The notes: generated by a model not told the origin, from the letters alone. 64,000 bases of DNA from Aquidulcibacter paucihalophilus (GCF_002105465.1 NZ_NCSQ01000165.1:1-64000); one strand, 5' to 3'; counted from the first letter of the stretch, positions 1 to 7,644 are shown. Translations and numbers: made by a program.

Positions 1-290
1 AACCAATACAAATCTCAATTCCACAACTGACTTGATGACACTGTGGTGGGGTTGGCTTTTCTACTTGGAACCGCTTTGGTGCAACTTCCGTTTCACCAAA
101 ACGGTCCATCGAGTTTGAGCGCGACATCTGGGTCGTCAAGTGTCGGTTTTCTTTGAAAACCGATCGCACCGCGACGCAGCAAAGCTGCGCACTTGACCAC
201 CCAGCTGTCGCCATAACAATTGAGGGTGCGGTTTGGTTGACCAGATTGGGCACCAAAGCGCTTCCAGACAAAATACCTATTCTAAACGAC

Positions 291-381
291 GTCATCCCCG
301 CCGGAGCGTCAGCGCAGAGCGGGGACCTCATCGCGCATGTGCGCCACAAGGTCCCGGATCGGCTTCGCCGTCCGGGATGAC
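291..381. repeat. dispersed palindromic repeat A, copy 1
   Basis: This 91-base element begins GTCATCCCCGCC and ends GTCCGGGATGAC, so its termini are inverted complements (GTCATCCC / GGGATGAC). A second copy lies at 539-630 in the same orientation, with the same ends and related internal sequence (AGCGGGGACC / AGTGGGGACC, GCGCA-T-TGCG-CACAAGGTCC). Such REP-like intergenic palindromes are common in alphaproteobacteria. The function of this one is not known to me. Confidence 0.7.
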
Positions 382-404
382 AGCGTGATGTGGGTGGGTT
401 GCTC

Positions 405-528
405 TCCTCCCCCGCGTGCGGGGGAGGGGGACCCTGCGCAGCAGGGTGAAGGGGGTGTTGTGGAAGGTCAGCCACGCTGACGCCCCTTCCGTCAGCTTCG
501 CTGCCACCTCCCCCGTAAACGGGGGAGG
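405..528. repeat. dispersed palindromic repeat B (GC-rich hairpin pair)
   Basis: Two strong hairpins bound this element: CCTCCCCCGCGTGCGGGGGAGG near 406-427 and CCTCCCCCGTAAACGGGGGAGG at 507-528. Between them are GACCCTGCGCAGCAGGGTGAAGG-type and GACGCCCCTTCCGTCAGC-type segments, which read as head-to-head halves of one unit. The form with a CCCCC hairpin followed by GAAGCTGACGG is a recurrent intergenic motif style in this bacterial group. It sits exactly between the two copies of repeat A, so the whole 291-630 block is a mosaic. Confidence 0.65.
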
Positions 529-538
529 ACAATGGGGC

Positions 539-630
539 GTCATCCCCGCCGAAGCGATAGCGGAGAGTGGGGACCCCTTCGCGCATATGCGGCACAAGGT
601 CCAAGATCGGCTGACGCCATCCGGGATGAC
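539..630. repeat. dispersed palindromic repeat A, copy 2
   Basis: Second copy of the repeat at 291-381, same orientation. It starts GTCATCCCCGCCGAAGC and ends CATCCGGGATGAC. The copies agree at both ends and differ inside by scattered substitutions (GGAGCGTCAGCGCAGAG versus GAAGCGATAGCGGAGAG), so they are diverged members of a family and not a recent duplication. Confidence 0.7.
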
Positions 631-859
631 AGCGTTAGGATGCCGTTCTTTTGGAATTGCCCTTGATATGGGCTCTGAAACACCGCAGGCCTGTGATGAT
701 GGTTTGAGGGCGATTTGGACGGGTCAAATCCCCAGCTTCGCGGCACCGGTTCGGCAGATTTCCAACGGAAATCTGGCCTTGAGGCAGCAAACCGCGTCTC
801 AATTGCCTTCGACCTCACGGATAAAGGCAAATTTCCAAACACACCCCTTAAATCAAGGC

Positions 860-935
860 TGGTGGGTCGTGTAGGACTCGAACCTACAACCAGACCGTTA
901 TGAGCGGCCGGCTCTAACCATTGAGCTAACGACCC
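860..935 (-). tRNA. tRNA with CAU anticodon, probably tRNA-Ile2
   Basis: On the minus strand the sequence folds as a full cloverleaf of 76 bases with the CCA end encoded. The acceptor arms are GGGTCGT and ACGACCC, the D arm is GCTC/GAGC, the anticodon stem is GGCCG/CGGTC with loop CTCATAA, and the T arm is GTAGG/CCTAC with loop TTCGAGT. The anticodon is CAT. G1:C72 pairing rules out initiator tRNA-Met. The D-arm text TTAGCTCAATGGTTAGAGC resembles the minor isoleucine tRNA whose C34 becomes lysidine more than elongator Met, so I favour Ile2. Elongator Met remains possible. Confidence 0.9.
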
Positions 936-1107
936 GTGCCATGGCGAACCACGTGTGGGAGGCGGGGAGATAGCGGTTTTTGATGCGTCGCAAAAGCCTT
1001 GTCCTCATTTGAACGCAGATCGGTCTCTTTTTTGCCCAATGCAGTGCAGACTCTGTTCATGTTGGTTTAGGTAGAAACCAAAAGACCAATCTGGGAAGGG
1101 AAAAATT

Positions 1108-1875
1108 ATGCGTCACTTTAACCGTCACACCCTCTTATCGGCCCTCGCCCTCGGCGCGGTGGGGTTTGTGCCCGTCTCAGCTTTTGCGCAGGCTGGGCCT
1201 GCGATGGGTGCACCCTGCTGTGCGGCACCTACCCCGGTTACGCCCACCACCTTGAACTTCACAGTCAGCGCTGATCAGAAAAAGGCTCCAGACATGGCGA
1301 CCATGGGGGCAGGGGTTGTGACCACTGCCAAAACCGCCAAAGCCGCGATGGAAGATAATGCGCGCAAAATGTCAGCGGCCTTTGTGGCGCTGAAAGCCGC
1401 AGGCATTGCCGACAAGGACATGCAAACCTCTGGTGTGCAGCTAAGCCCGCAATATGACTATATCAATGGCACCCGCCCGCGCATCGTGGGCTATCAAGCC
1501 GCCAATCGCCTAACCTTGAAGCTGCGTAAGATTGACCAAATTGGTGCCGTGATGGATGCCTTGCTCGCCCAAGGCATTAATGAGATGGATGGGCCGAATT
1601 TCGGAATTGAAAACCCTGACGCCATGCTGGATCTGGCCCGCAGCGAAGCGATGGCGACGGCCCTGCGCCGCGCCGACCTCTATGCCAAGGCCGCTGGCAT
1701 GCGGGTTAAGCGCATCGTGTCGATCAGTGAGAGTGGCGGCTATACCCCGCCCCAACCCATGCCGATGATGGTGGCCCGCGCTGTGATGGCCGATGCGGCC
1801 GCACCAACGCCGGTGGCAGCTGGTGAAGTCAGTTATTCGATCCAAATCTCACTTCAAGTAGAGCTCGAGAAATAA
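1108..1875 (+). CDS. SIMPL-domain (DUF541, YggE-like) periplasmic protein
   Basis: A 255-residue exported protein. Residues 1-28 form a clear signal peptide: a basic start (MRHFNRHT), a hydrophobic core and an SAFAQA cleavage site. The rest matches the SIMPL/DUF541 pattern: an early beta segment (TLNFTVSADQKKAPDMATM) where the family has its first strand, a helix rich in Ala and Lys, then SPQYDY and a C-terminal YSIQISLQVELE strand. Known members such as YggE and BP26 are periplasmic or outer-membrane-associated, form rings and are linked to stress, without an agreed activity. The ATG follows GGGAAGGG at good spacing. It stands alone, upstream of the sbtA-like gene on the same strand. Confidence 0.85.
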   Translation: MRHFNRHTLLSALALGAVGFVPVSAFAQAGPAMGAPCCAAPTPVTPTTLNFTVSADQKKAPDMATMGAGVVTTAKTAKAAMEDNARKMSAAFVALKAAGIADKDMQTSGVQLSPQYDYINGTRPRIVGYQAANRLTLKLRKIDQIGAVMDALLAQGINEMDGPNFGIENPDAMLDLARSEAMATALRRADLYAKAAGMRVKRIVSISESGGYTPPQPMPMMVARAVMADAAAPTPVAAGEVSYSIQISLQVELEK

Positions 1876-1982
1876 GTCTAAGCCGACAAGTTTTGATCCA
1901 AGCTGGGGCCAGCATCGTTTTTGTGGTCTCAGCCTTGGGTCAAAGCTTGCAAACTCTGGGGTTTCGCGTTAGCGCCCCCGCC

Positions 1983-2981
1983 ATGCTTAACTTTGACCTT
2001 GTTGCTGCTAACCTTCTTTCGCCCGCTGTTATCTGTTTCGCGCTCGGGGCGTTTGCTGCCTATGTGAAGAGTGATCTGCGCGTTCCCCAACAGGTACATG
2101 AGACGATCTCCATGTATCTTTTGTTCTCGATCGGCTTGAAGGGCGGAATTGCGCTGGACAATTCGGCAGGCACCTCAATGTTGCTGCCGTTTCTGGCCAC
2201 CATCTTCATGGGCGTGCTGACACCTATTGTCGCCTTCTATGTCGCCCGACAGATTGGCAAGCAGAGCATTGTTGATTCTGGGGCCATGGCTGCCCACTTT
2301 GGCTCAGTCAGTGCGGTGACCTTCATGGCAGCCCTAAATTTTGGTGCTTTGAGTGGCTTTAAGATTGAAGGCTATCTGACCGCGCTTCTGATTGTGTTGG
2401 AAGTGCCAGGGATCATTATTGGCATTGTGCTGGCGCGCCTCATGTCGGAAAATCGCACCATCAGCGTCAATCATGTGCTGCGCGAAGCCATTACGAGCAA
2501 AAGCGTGATGCTGATGGGTGGCGGGCTTCTGGTTGGCTTGTTGACCGATCCCAAAGGCATTGAAGCCGTTTCAACCGTCTTTATCACGCCCTTCCAAGGC
2601 GTGCTTGCTTTCTTCTTGTTGGAATTGGGCGTCGTCGCCTTGAAGCGACTGCGAGAATCGAAGGCCCCCTTGCCCTTCATGTTGGCGTTTGGCGTGACCA
2701 TGCCCATTCTGTTTGGCGCGATCGCCCTTGTGGTTGGCCATTTTGCAGGCTTTTCGGTTGGTGGCACCGCGGTCTTTGCCACGATGGCAGCGAGTGCTTC
2801 TTATATTGCGGCCCCGGCCGCCGTGCGCATGGCAATGCCAGAGGCGAATGAAGGGCTCTATCTGACGACGTCGATCAGTATCACGTTGCCATTCAACATC
2901 ATCATCGGCATCCCAGCTTATTTTGCCGTCTCTGAAATGATTAGCGGCTGGCCAACCATGGCAAGCCTCGCGGCCGGCTAA
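1983..2981 (+). CDS. sbtA: SbtA-like sodium-dependent bicarbonate transporter
   Basis: An integral membrane protein of about 332 residues with roughly ten hydrophobic segments in two similar halves, as in the SbtA/DUF897 family of sodium-bicarbonate symporters. Family-like stretches are LLFSIGLKGGIALDNS in the first half, AAHFGSVSAVTF in the middle and a C-terminal ASASYIAAPAAVRMAMPEA segment. The frame could be extended to a TTG at 1893, but the ATG at 1983 puts the first helix where the family has it, so I prefer it although its ribosome site is weak. Its stop overlaps by four bases the stop of a convergent beta-carbonic anhydrase gene, which supports a role in inorganic carbon handling. 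I see no PII-like SbtB gene next to it. Confidence 0.82.
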   Translation: MLNFDLVAANLLSPAVICFALGAFAAYVKSDLRVPQQVHETISMYLLFSIGLKGGIALDNSAGTSMLLPFLATIFMGVLTPIVAFYVARQIGKQSIVDSGAMAAHFGSVSAVTFMAALNFGALSGFKIEGYLTALLIVLEVPGIIIGIVLARLMSENRTISVNHVLREAITSKSVMLMGGGLLVGLLTDPKGIEAVSTVFITPFQGVLAFFLLELGVVALKRLRESKAPLPFMLAFGVTMPILFGAIALVVGHFAGFSVGGTAVFATMAASASYIAAPAAVRMAMPEANEGLYLTTSISITLPFNIIIGIPAYFAVSEMISGWPTMASLAAG

Positions 2982-3610
2982 TCGGCTGCCCGCGGATCCG
3001 CCCGCACCCAACCCCGTTCATGGTTGAAGAGGTCTAGCCCGCCGGTCGCAATATCAAAGCGGGCCCCTTCGAGAGTGAGGGTGCCGGCGGCAACCTTTTC
3101 GGCTACGAAGGGGAAGCTCAACAAATTGGACATAGAGAGTTCAACGCTTGCCCGTTCGCAAGGTTCAATCTCGTCGGTATTCAGCGCGACAACGACAGGT
3201 ACGAGCACGTCAATCCATTGGTTGACGAAGCGCAGGCTTTGGCCTTCTTGCCCGGCCTTGGTGCCCCAACGCCCACGATCAATCGCCGCCTTAACCCCGC
3301 CACAGCGGGCATGGCCCATCACAAGGATGGTTTTTACGCCGAGGGCTTGGACGGCGAACTCAATAGCCGCCGAGGTGCCATGCAGGCCTTCGCCTTGCTC
3401 AAACGGCGGGACCAGGGCCGCCACATTGCGCACCACAAACAGCTCACCGGGTGATACATCAAATATCTGACCTGGATCCGCGCGTGAGTCAGAACAAGCG
3501 ATCACCAAGAGGCGCGGGGTCTGGCCATCGGCCAATTGCTCATAAAGTTCGCGTTGGTGCGGCCAAGCATCGCGGCGAAAACGGCTATAGCCTTCCAATA
3601 ATCGATCCAT
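2978..3610 (-). CDS. beta-class carbonic anhydrase
   Basis: A 210-residue enzyme that interconverts CO2 and bicarbonate in the cytoplasm. The zinc site is complete: Cys39 in ACSDSRADP, with the Asp41-Arg43 dyad, and His100 and Cys103 in GHARCGG. The length is normal for the bacterial family. The gene converges on the SbtA-like transporter with overlapping stops, so the two are separate transcripts but form a functional pair: bicarbonate uptake or export and its hydration equilibrium. The ATG at 3610 is the first in frame. No signal peptide is visible. Confidence 0.95.
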   Translation of the reverse strand: MDRLLEGYSRFRRDAWPHQRELYEQLADGQTPRLLVIACSDSRADPGQIFDVSPGELFVVRNVAALVPPFEQGEGLHGTSAAIEFAVQALGVKTILVMGHARCGGVKAAIDRGRWGTKAGQEGQSLRFVNQWIDVLVPVVVALNTDEIEPCERASVELSMSNLLSFPFVAEKVAAGTLTLEGARFDIATGGLDLFNHERGWVRADPRAAD

Positions 3611-3649
3611 CAGAAGTCTATAGCCGCACCCCTCCGCACAAGGGAAGGC

Positions 3650-4117
3650 TTAATTGGCGCGCGTCACATGCAGGACCGCACCTTCAACGCCGGTAACCAC
3701 CAGAACGCTCCCACTGGCTGGATCGGCATCATCAAGGGTTTTAGCGGCCCATTCTGTATCGCCCAGCCGCACCCGACCCGTCCCGCTAACAAAACCATCA
3801 ACGGCTATCGCCTTTTGGCCAATATGGCGCTGCAAGGGTGAATTTAGCGTAGGGTCCTCTGAAGGTGCCGTGTCGGGCTTGAAAAAGCGCCGTCCGAGGA
3901 CCGTAGTTGCCAAGGCAAACAGGGCGAAAGCGACAAGCTGTACGGGCAGGCTTGCACCTGGAAACAAGAAGGCCAGTGCGGCAGTCAAAGCCGCAGCAGT
4001 GGCGATCCACAAGAGATAGGCGGTGCCAGTCAGCAATTCTGCCGCCATCAAAACCGCACCAAGACCCAACCAGATCAAAGCGCCCAGACCTGCCCAATTA
4101 CTGGAGAGAGCATCCAT
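3650..4117 (-). CDS. NfeD-like membrane protein, slipin partner
   Basis: A protein of about 155 residues with two or three N-terminal hydrophobic segments (LIWLGLGAVLMAAELL and a following Ala/Leu-rich helix pair) and a C-terminal beta-rich part of about 65 residues containing GQKAIAVDGFVSGTGRVRLGDTEW, the typical NfeD OB-fold. The family works with SPFH proteins in membrane microdomains; this short form lacks the ClpP-like protease domain of long NfeD. It starts five bases after the stop of the upstream slipin gene on the same strand, so the two are almost certainly cotranscribed and translationally coupled. A TTG one codon earlier is an alternative start. Confidence 0.85.
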   Translation of the reverse strand: MDALSSNWAGLGALIWLGLGAVLMAAELLTGTAYLLWIATAAALTAALAFLFPGASLPVQLVAFALFALATTVLGRRFFKPDTAPSEDPTLNSPLQRHIGQKAIAVDGFVSGTGRVRLGDTEWAAKTLDDADPASGSVLVVTGVEGAVLHVTRAN

Positions 4118-4121
4118 CAAC

Positions 4122-5096
4122 TTAGTCCTTTGTGGTGGGAACAGCGGTGCGGGCAGGGGCTTTGGCCTGACCTTGGCTTTGGCTTTGCGTGGCGGTGCCC
4201 GACAGCGTCAATTGCCGCACCCCTTCAATGGCCGAGGCAATGGCACTCAATTCAGTCGGTACAATCACGGTGCGCTGTTGTGGCGAGGAAGCCAATTTGC
4301 CAAAGGCCTCCACATAGGACTGGCCCAAGAAGTAATTCAGCGCATTGACGTCTCCGGCCGAGATGGCTTCAGACACCATGCGTGTCGCATTGGCTTCTGC
4401 TTCTGCGGCGCGTTCGCGGCCTTCAGCGTCGCGGAATGCCGATTCCCGGCGGCCTTCGGCTTCGAGAATAATGGCTTGCTTCTGTCCTTCCGCGCGCAAA
4501 ATGGCAGCCGCCTTTTCGCCTTCAGCTTGGGTGATTTCAGCCCGACGCTCACGCTCTGCCTTCATTTGCTTGGCCATGGCTTCATTGAGATCAGAGGGTG
4601 GCGACAAATCCTTGATTTCAATACGCACGACTTTAACACCCCAGGGGTTGGTGGCGGCATCAATCGTCTGCAGCAACTTGGCATTGATGGTGTCGCGCTG
4701 GGATAGCACTTCATCCAATTCCATCGAGCCGATCACGGTGCGCAAATTGGTCAAGGACAGATTGGTGATGGCCAGACGCAAGTCCTCCACCTCATAGGCA
4801 GCTTTGGCCGCGTCAAAGACTTGGGTAAAGACCACCGCATCGCACCGCACCATCACGTTGTCGCGGGTAATCACCTCTTGGCGAGGAACGTCCAAAACGC
4901 TTTCCATCATCGAGATCTTGCGGCCGATTTGGTCCATAATCGGCGTGATAAAGTGAATACCCGGATGCAGGGTCCGCAAATAGCGACCAAAGCGCTCCAG
5001 CGTATATTGCCGGCCTTGTGGAACGATTTTGACAAAAGTGGTGACAAAGATAACCGCCATCACAACTAAAGCGGCAGAAAACAAAAAGAATTCCAC
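4122..5096 (-). CDS. SPFH/band 7 family protein (paraslipin, QmcA-like)
   Basis: A 324-residue membrane-anchored SPFH protein. One N-terminal transmembrane helix (FFLFSAALVVMAVIFVTTF) is followed by the band-7 domain (VPQGRQYTLERFGRYLRTL, then LDVPRQEVITRDNV) and a long Ala/Glu-rich coiled coil (AEGEKAAAILRAEGQKQ). The end is a Gln/Ser/Thr-rich tail. Family members oligomerise and form membrane microdomains. I chose the GTG at 5096 because GGGAGG lies seven bases upstream; the longer frame to 5147 adds a charged segment before the helix and has no ribosome site. It is the first gene of a two-gene operon with the NfeD-like partner. Confidence 0.92.
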   Translation of the reverse strand: MEFFLFSAALVVMAVIFVTTFVKIVPQGRQYTLERFGRYLRTLHPGIHFITPIMDQIGRKISMMESVLDVPRQEVITRDNVMVRCDAVVFTQVFDAAKAAYEVEDLRLAITNLSLTNLRTVIGSMELDEVLSQRDTINAKLLQTIDAATNPWGVKVVRIEIKDLSPPSDLNEAMAKQMKAERERRAEITQAEGEKAAAILRAEGQKQAIILEAEGRRESAFRDAEGRERAAEAEANATRMVSEAISAGDVNALNYFLGQSYVEAFGKLASSPQQRTVIVPTELSAIASAIEGVRQLTLSGTATQSQSQGQAKAPARTAVPTTKD

Positions 5097-5233
5097 GAAT
5101 AAACCTCCCAAATCACGGTCAATGGGGCAGGCCTCGTTGCGGTACACACAGGCGTACCAAGCCTACCCTAAATCATTGCCCCGCCACGATATGTGCATGG
5201 GGCAACCAGAATGAAAGAGGCTGCCCGTTTTCC

Positions 5234-5266
5234 TGTGGATAAAATAGTGGATAATTGTGGGGATAA
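5234..5266 (-). promoter_or_regulatory. three DnaA-box-like 9-mers in tandem
   Basis: Read on the minus strand, three 9-mers occur in one orientation: TTATCCACA (5234-5242, exact consensus), TTATCCACT (5246-5254) and TTATCCCCA (5258-5266). Their starts are exactly 12 bases apart. The next hundred bases (5270-5360) are visibly A/T-rich and hold two GANTC sites (5300-5304 and 5307-5311). This could be part of a replication origin, a DnaA-titrating cluster or a DnaA-regulated promoter for the slipin operon. The gene neighbourhood is not one I know for an alphaproteobacterial origin. Confidence 0.55.
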
Positions 5267-5439
5267 AGCACAAGCATCTGTTTTTCAAAGAAATTATTGG
5301 AATCACGACTCACAAAAAACTGCTTGTCAAAATAAAAATCAGGCGTAACCTCTTTTTTACGGAAGCAAGCGCGGGAGTGGAAAGTTAGCAAGGCGACAAA
5401 AGAAGAAAACGCCTTTTCAAAGGTGGGGTCAACATAGTC

Positions 5440-5556
5440 TAATTCTAACGAATACTTCTAAAGGCGAAGCGAAAGCTATACCTAGCGATTGGGTCCGTCG
5501 CACTCAACTTGTTGAGAGCAGGCCGCACCGGGGAACTGGTGCGGCCTTTGTGTTTC
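5440..5556 (+). ncRNA. candidate orphan small RNA
   Basis: A plus-strand intrinsic terminator at 5520-5556 has no upstream plus-strand gene to serve: the nearest gene to the left, slipin, runs the other way. The preceding 80 bases are rich in small hairpins: AGC-GAAA-GCT with a GNRA loop (5468-5477), GCGA/TCGC, and CTCAACTTGTTGAG (5503-5516, five pairs with a CUUG loop). A short structured RNA of about 100 bases is the simplest reading. It matches none of tmRNA, RNase P RNA, SRP RNA or 6S RNA as far as I can recognise. The 5' end is a guess. Confidence 0.4.
5520..5556 (+). terminator. intrinsic terminator
   Basis: Perfect ten-pair stem: AGGCCGCACC at 5520-5529 pairs with GGTGCGGCCT at 5538-5547, with loop GGGGAACT and a T-rich tail (TTTGTGTTTC). 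The tail is on the plus strand only, so transcription runs rightwards. Confidence 0.75.
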
Positions 5557-5854
5557 TAAAGCTATCGAATACTTGATTTGAGCTGACCGTCCAAGTTGCA
5601 GCAAGCTTGCCGTTGTTTCTTATTACCTGGCCTCATTGCCGCATCAAGCCACATGCTGTCGCAGGTGAAAGCGTGGCCGGGCTTGTTGGATAGACAATCG
5701 TGATAGCGGGGCCGCCACATCTGTTTGCATCTGCTGCAAAAGCCTGTCGATGAATGAGGGTGTCGACGTCAAACCTGTTGACGTGTCGCGCGTGCACGGG
5801 CAGGAGGACATTTCTTGTGCCGCTCTCGGATGAAACCGGCCCAAGCTCATGTGT
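5557..5854. other. gap between the orphan terminator and the glycine riboswitch
   Basis: Nothing recognisable as a gene. Short open frames on the minus strand run antisense to the riboswitch and are chance frames. The promoter of the gcv operon should lie here, but I could not single out a convincing -35/-10 pair. Confidence 0.4.
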
Positions 5855-6042
5855 GACTGCGGGAGAGACGATCCCCCGAGGACCGCGCCGAAGGAGCAAC
5901 CGCCCCGGAAACTCTCAGGCAAAAGGACCGCAGCCACGTCAATACGCTGGAGAGTGTTGGGCAAATCGTCCAACCGCCGAAGGAGCAAGCGGGCCCTTGA
6001 AGTCTCAAGGTCATCTGCGAAAACTCTCAGGTTTTAGACAGC
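5855..6042 (+). promoter_or_regulatory. tandem glycine riboswitch
   Basis: Two glycine aptamers lie back to back before gcvT. Aptamer 1 (about 5855-5932) has GCGGGAGAG, then CGCCGAAGGAGCAACCGCC and ACTCTCAGGCAAAAGGACC, closed by TGCGG/CCGCA. Aptamer 2 (about 5946-6042) has GGAGAGTG, CGCCGAAGGAGCAAGC and ACTCTCAGGTTTTAGACAGC, closed by GCTG/CAGC. The short A/C-rich linker between them is typical. In this class glycine binding usually turns on the downstream glycine cleavage genes. I see no clear intrinsic terminator between aptamer 2 and gcvT, so control of translation initiation is as likely as attenuation. Confidence 0.95.
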
Positions 6043-6103
6043 TGGGGCGCGCGCCAACACGGGGGGACCCTGAGGCGTGTCGCGTACCTGTCGGAGCCTT
6101 GAG

Positions 6104-7264
6104 ATGTCTGAAGACACTTCCTTGAAGACCACACCTCTCACGGGGCTATGGCAAAGCATGGGTGGTCGCATGGTGCCCTTTGCGGGCTATTTGATGCCCG
6201 TGCAATTTGCCGAAGGGGTGATGAAAGAACATGTGTGGACGCGCGAGAGTTGCGGTCTGTTTGACGTCTCGCACATGGGCCCTGCCTTTCTGAAGCTGGA
6301 TGACCTAAGTCTGACAGGCGATGCGGCCCATGCCGCGATTGCTGCCTTGGTTGAGACGATTTTGCCCTGTGATGTTGCGGGCCTTGCCCCGGGGCAATTG
6401 CGCTATACGACTTTGCCGAATGCCACAGGCGGCGTTCTGGATGATTTGTTTGTGGGCCGTCCAAAAGCAGACGCCGATCAAGGGACGCTTTATTTCGTCG
6501 TCAATGCCGGCTGCAAAGAACAGGACTTTGCCCTCATTGCGCAAGCTTGCGCCGGTAAAGCCACGCTGACAAGGGCCGATGATCGCGCCTTGATCGCGGT
6601 GCAAGGACCCAAGGCGGTTGAGGCTATTGGCAATGTGGGCGATGGGCCAAAGCGCCTCAGCTTTATGGAATTTGCCACCGTGAAAGGCCCCTATGGCGAA
6701 GTGGTGGTGTCTCGCTCGGGCTATACGGGTGAAGATGGCTTTGAAGTGCTGATTGCCGCTGACAAGGCTGAGGCTTTCGTGCGCACTTTGCTCGCCACCG
6801 CCCATGTAAAGGCCATTGGCCTTGGCGCACGCGATAGTCTGCGGCTGGAAGCGGGTCTTTGCCTCTATGGCCATGATCTGGACGAGACCACGAGCCCGAT
6901 TGAGGCAGGTCTGGCTTGGACCATCCAAAAGGTGCGGCGCGAGCGGGGTGATTTTCCAGGTGCCGCACGCATTTTGAAAGAGCTGGCCGAAAAGCCCAGT
7001 CGTAAGCGCGTCGGTCTCTTACCCAAGGATAAGGCTCCTGCGCGCGAAGGCGCTGAAATCCGCAATCTGGCTGGCGAGAAGGTCGGCATGGTCACCTCTG
7101 GCGGCTATGGCCCAACTATCGGCGGACCGATCGCAATGGGCTATGTCGACGCAGCTTTTGCCGCAGTCGGCACAGAATTGGACTTGATTGTCCGCGATCA
7201 ACCGCGTCGCTGGGTTGTCGCCTCGCTTCCCTTTGTTCCACACAACTATCACCGGAAAGGCTGA
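6104..7264 (+). CDS. gcvT: aminomethyltransferase, glycine cleavage T protein
   Basis: The T protein takes the aminomethyl group from lipoyl-H protein, gives methylene-tetrahydrofolate and releases ammonia. The 386-residue protein has the family N-terminus (TPLTGLWQSMGGRMVPFAGYLMPVQ), the VFDVSHMG-like motif (CGLFDVSHMGPAF), YTGEDGFEVL and a C-terminal domain with GLGARDSLRLEAGLCLYG. I use the ATG at 6104 because GGAG lies seven bases upstream; a GTG at 6077 would add nine residues without support. It is the first gene of the gcv operon, directly under the glycine riboswitch, and ends three bases before gcvH. Confidence 0.97.
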   Translation: MSEDTSLKTTPLTGLWQSMGGRMVPFAGYLMPVQFAEGVMKEHVWTRESCGLFDVSHMGPAFLKLDDLSLTGDAAHAAIAALVETILPCDVAGLAPGQLRYTTLPNATGGVLDDLFVGRPKADADQGTLYFVVNAGCKEQDFALIAQACAGKATLTRADDRALIAVQGPKAVEAIGNVGDGPKRLSFMEFATVKGPYGEVVVSRSGYTGEDGFEVLIAADKAEAFVRTLLATAHVKAIGLGARDSLRLEAGLCLYGHDLDETTSPIEAGLAWTIQKVRRERGDFPGAARILKELAEKPSRKRVGLLPKDKAPAREGAEIRNLAGEKVGMVTSGGYGPTIGGPIAMGYVDAAFAAVGTELDLIVRDQPRRWVVASLPFVPHNYHRKG

Positions 7265-7267
7265 AAC

Positions 7268-7639
7268 ATGACCACCAAATATACGAAAGACCATGAATGG
7301 GTTTCAGTTGCAGGCGATATCGCCACCTGTGGCATCACGGCCTATGCGGCCGACCAATTGGGCGATGTTGTCTTTGTCGAACTGCCAAATATCGGTCGCA
7401 TCGTCTCGCAGGGCGATGAAGTGGCGGTTGTGGAAAGCGTAAAGGCCGCCTCAGACGTCTATGCACCGGTCTCGGGTGAAGTGGTCGACGTCAATGAAGC
7501 TTTGGCCGAGGCCCCCGAAGGCGTGAATGAGGCCGCTGAATCCACGGGCTGGTTCACCAAGCTGAAGCTAACCGATCCAGCAGAATTGGATGCCTTGATG
7601 GATCGGGCAGCCTATGATTCCTATCTCGCCGGGCTCTGA
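7268..7639 (+). CDS. gcvH: glycine cleavage system H protein
   Basis: The 123-residue lipoyl carrier that shuttles the aminomethyl intermediate between P, T and L proteins. The lipoylated lysine is Lys59 in [14 protein letters not shown]. The start (KYTKDHEWV) and the C-terminal GWFTKLKL are typical of the family and the length is normal. It begins three bases after gcvT, behind GGAAAGG, and ends five bases before a PaiB-like gene. The L protein (lipoamide dehydrogenase) is not in this window and must be encoded elsewhere. Confidence 0.97.
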   Translation: MTTKYTKDHEWVSVAGDIATCGITAYAADQLGDVVFVELPNIGRIVSQGDEVAVVESVKAASDVYAPVSGEVVDVNEALAEAPEGVNEAAESTGWFTKLKLTDPAELDALMDRAAYDSYLAGL

Positions 7640-7644
7640 TCTTT

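Larger units (their letters stand above)
1..859. other. non-coding region with no supported gene
   Basis: I see no convincing gene in this stretch. The open frames present are short, have no Shine-Dalgarno sequence, overlap each other on both strands and run straight through palindromic repeats (290-630), so I treat them as chance frames. The only structured content is the repeat mosaic listed separately; the first 290 bases and the 640-859 segment hold nothing I recognise. A gene cut by the left window edge cannot be excluded, but no long frame enters from base 1. Confidence 0.6.

Noticed and set aside
153-903. Overlapping short open frames on both strands at the left edge
   Set aside because: No ribosome site, overlap with palindromic repeats and each other, and composition unlike the neighbouring genes; treated as chance frames.
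5234-5266. Treating the DnaA boxes as a proven oriC
   Set aside because: Only three boxes and no recognised origin neighbours; kept as a finding with a GC-skew test, not as an annotated origin.
5633-5988. Minus-strand open frames of 88 and 114 residues
   Set aside because: They run antisense to the glycine riboswitch and encode low-complexity Arg/Pro-rich text.
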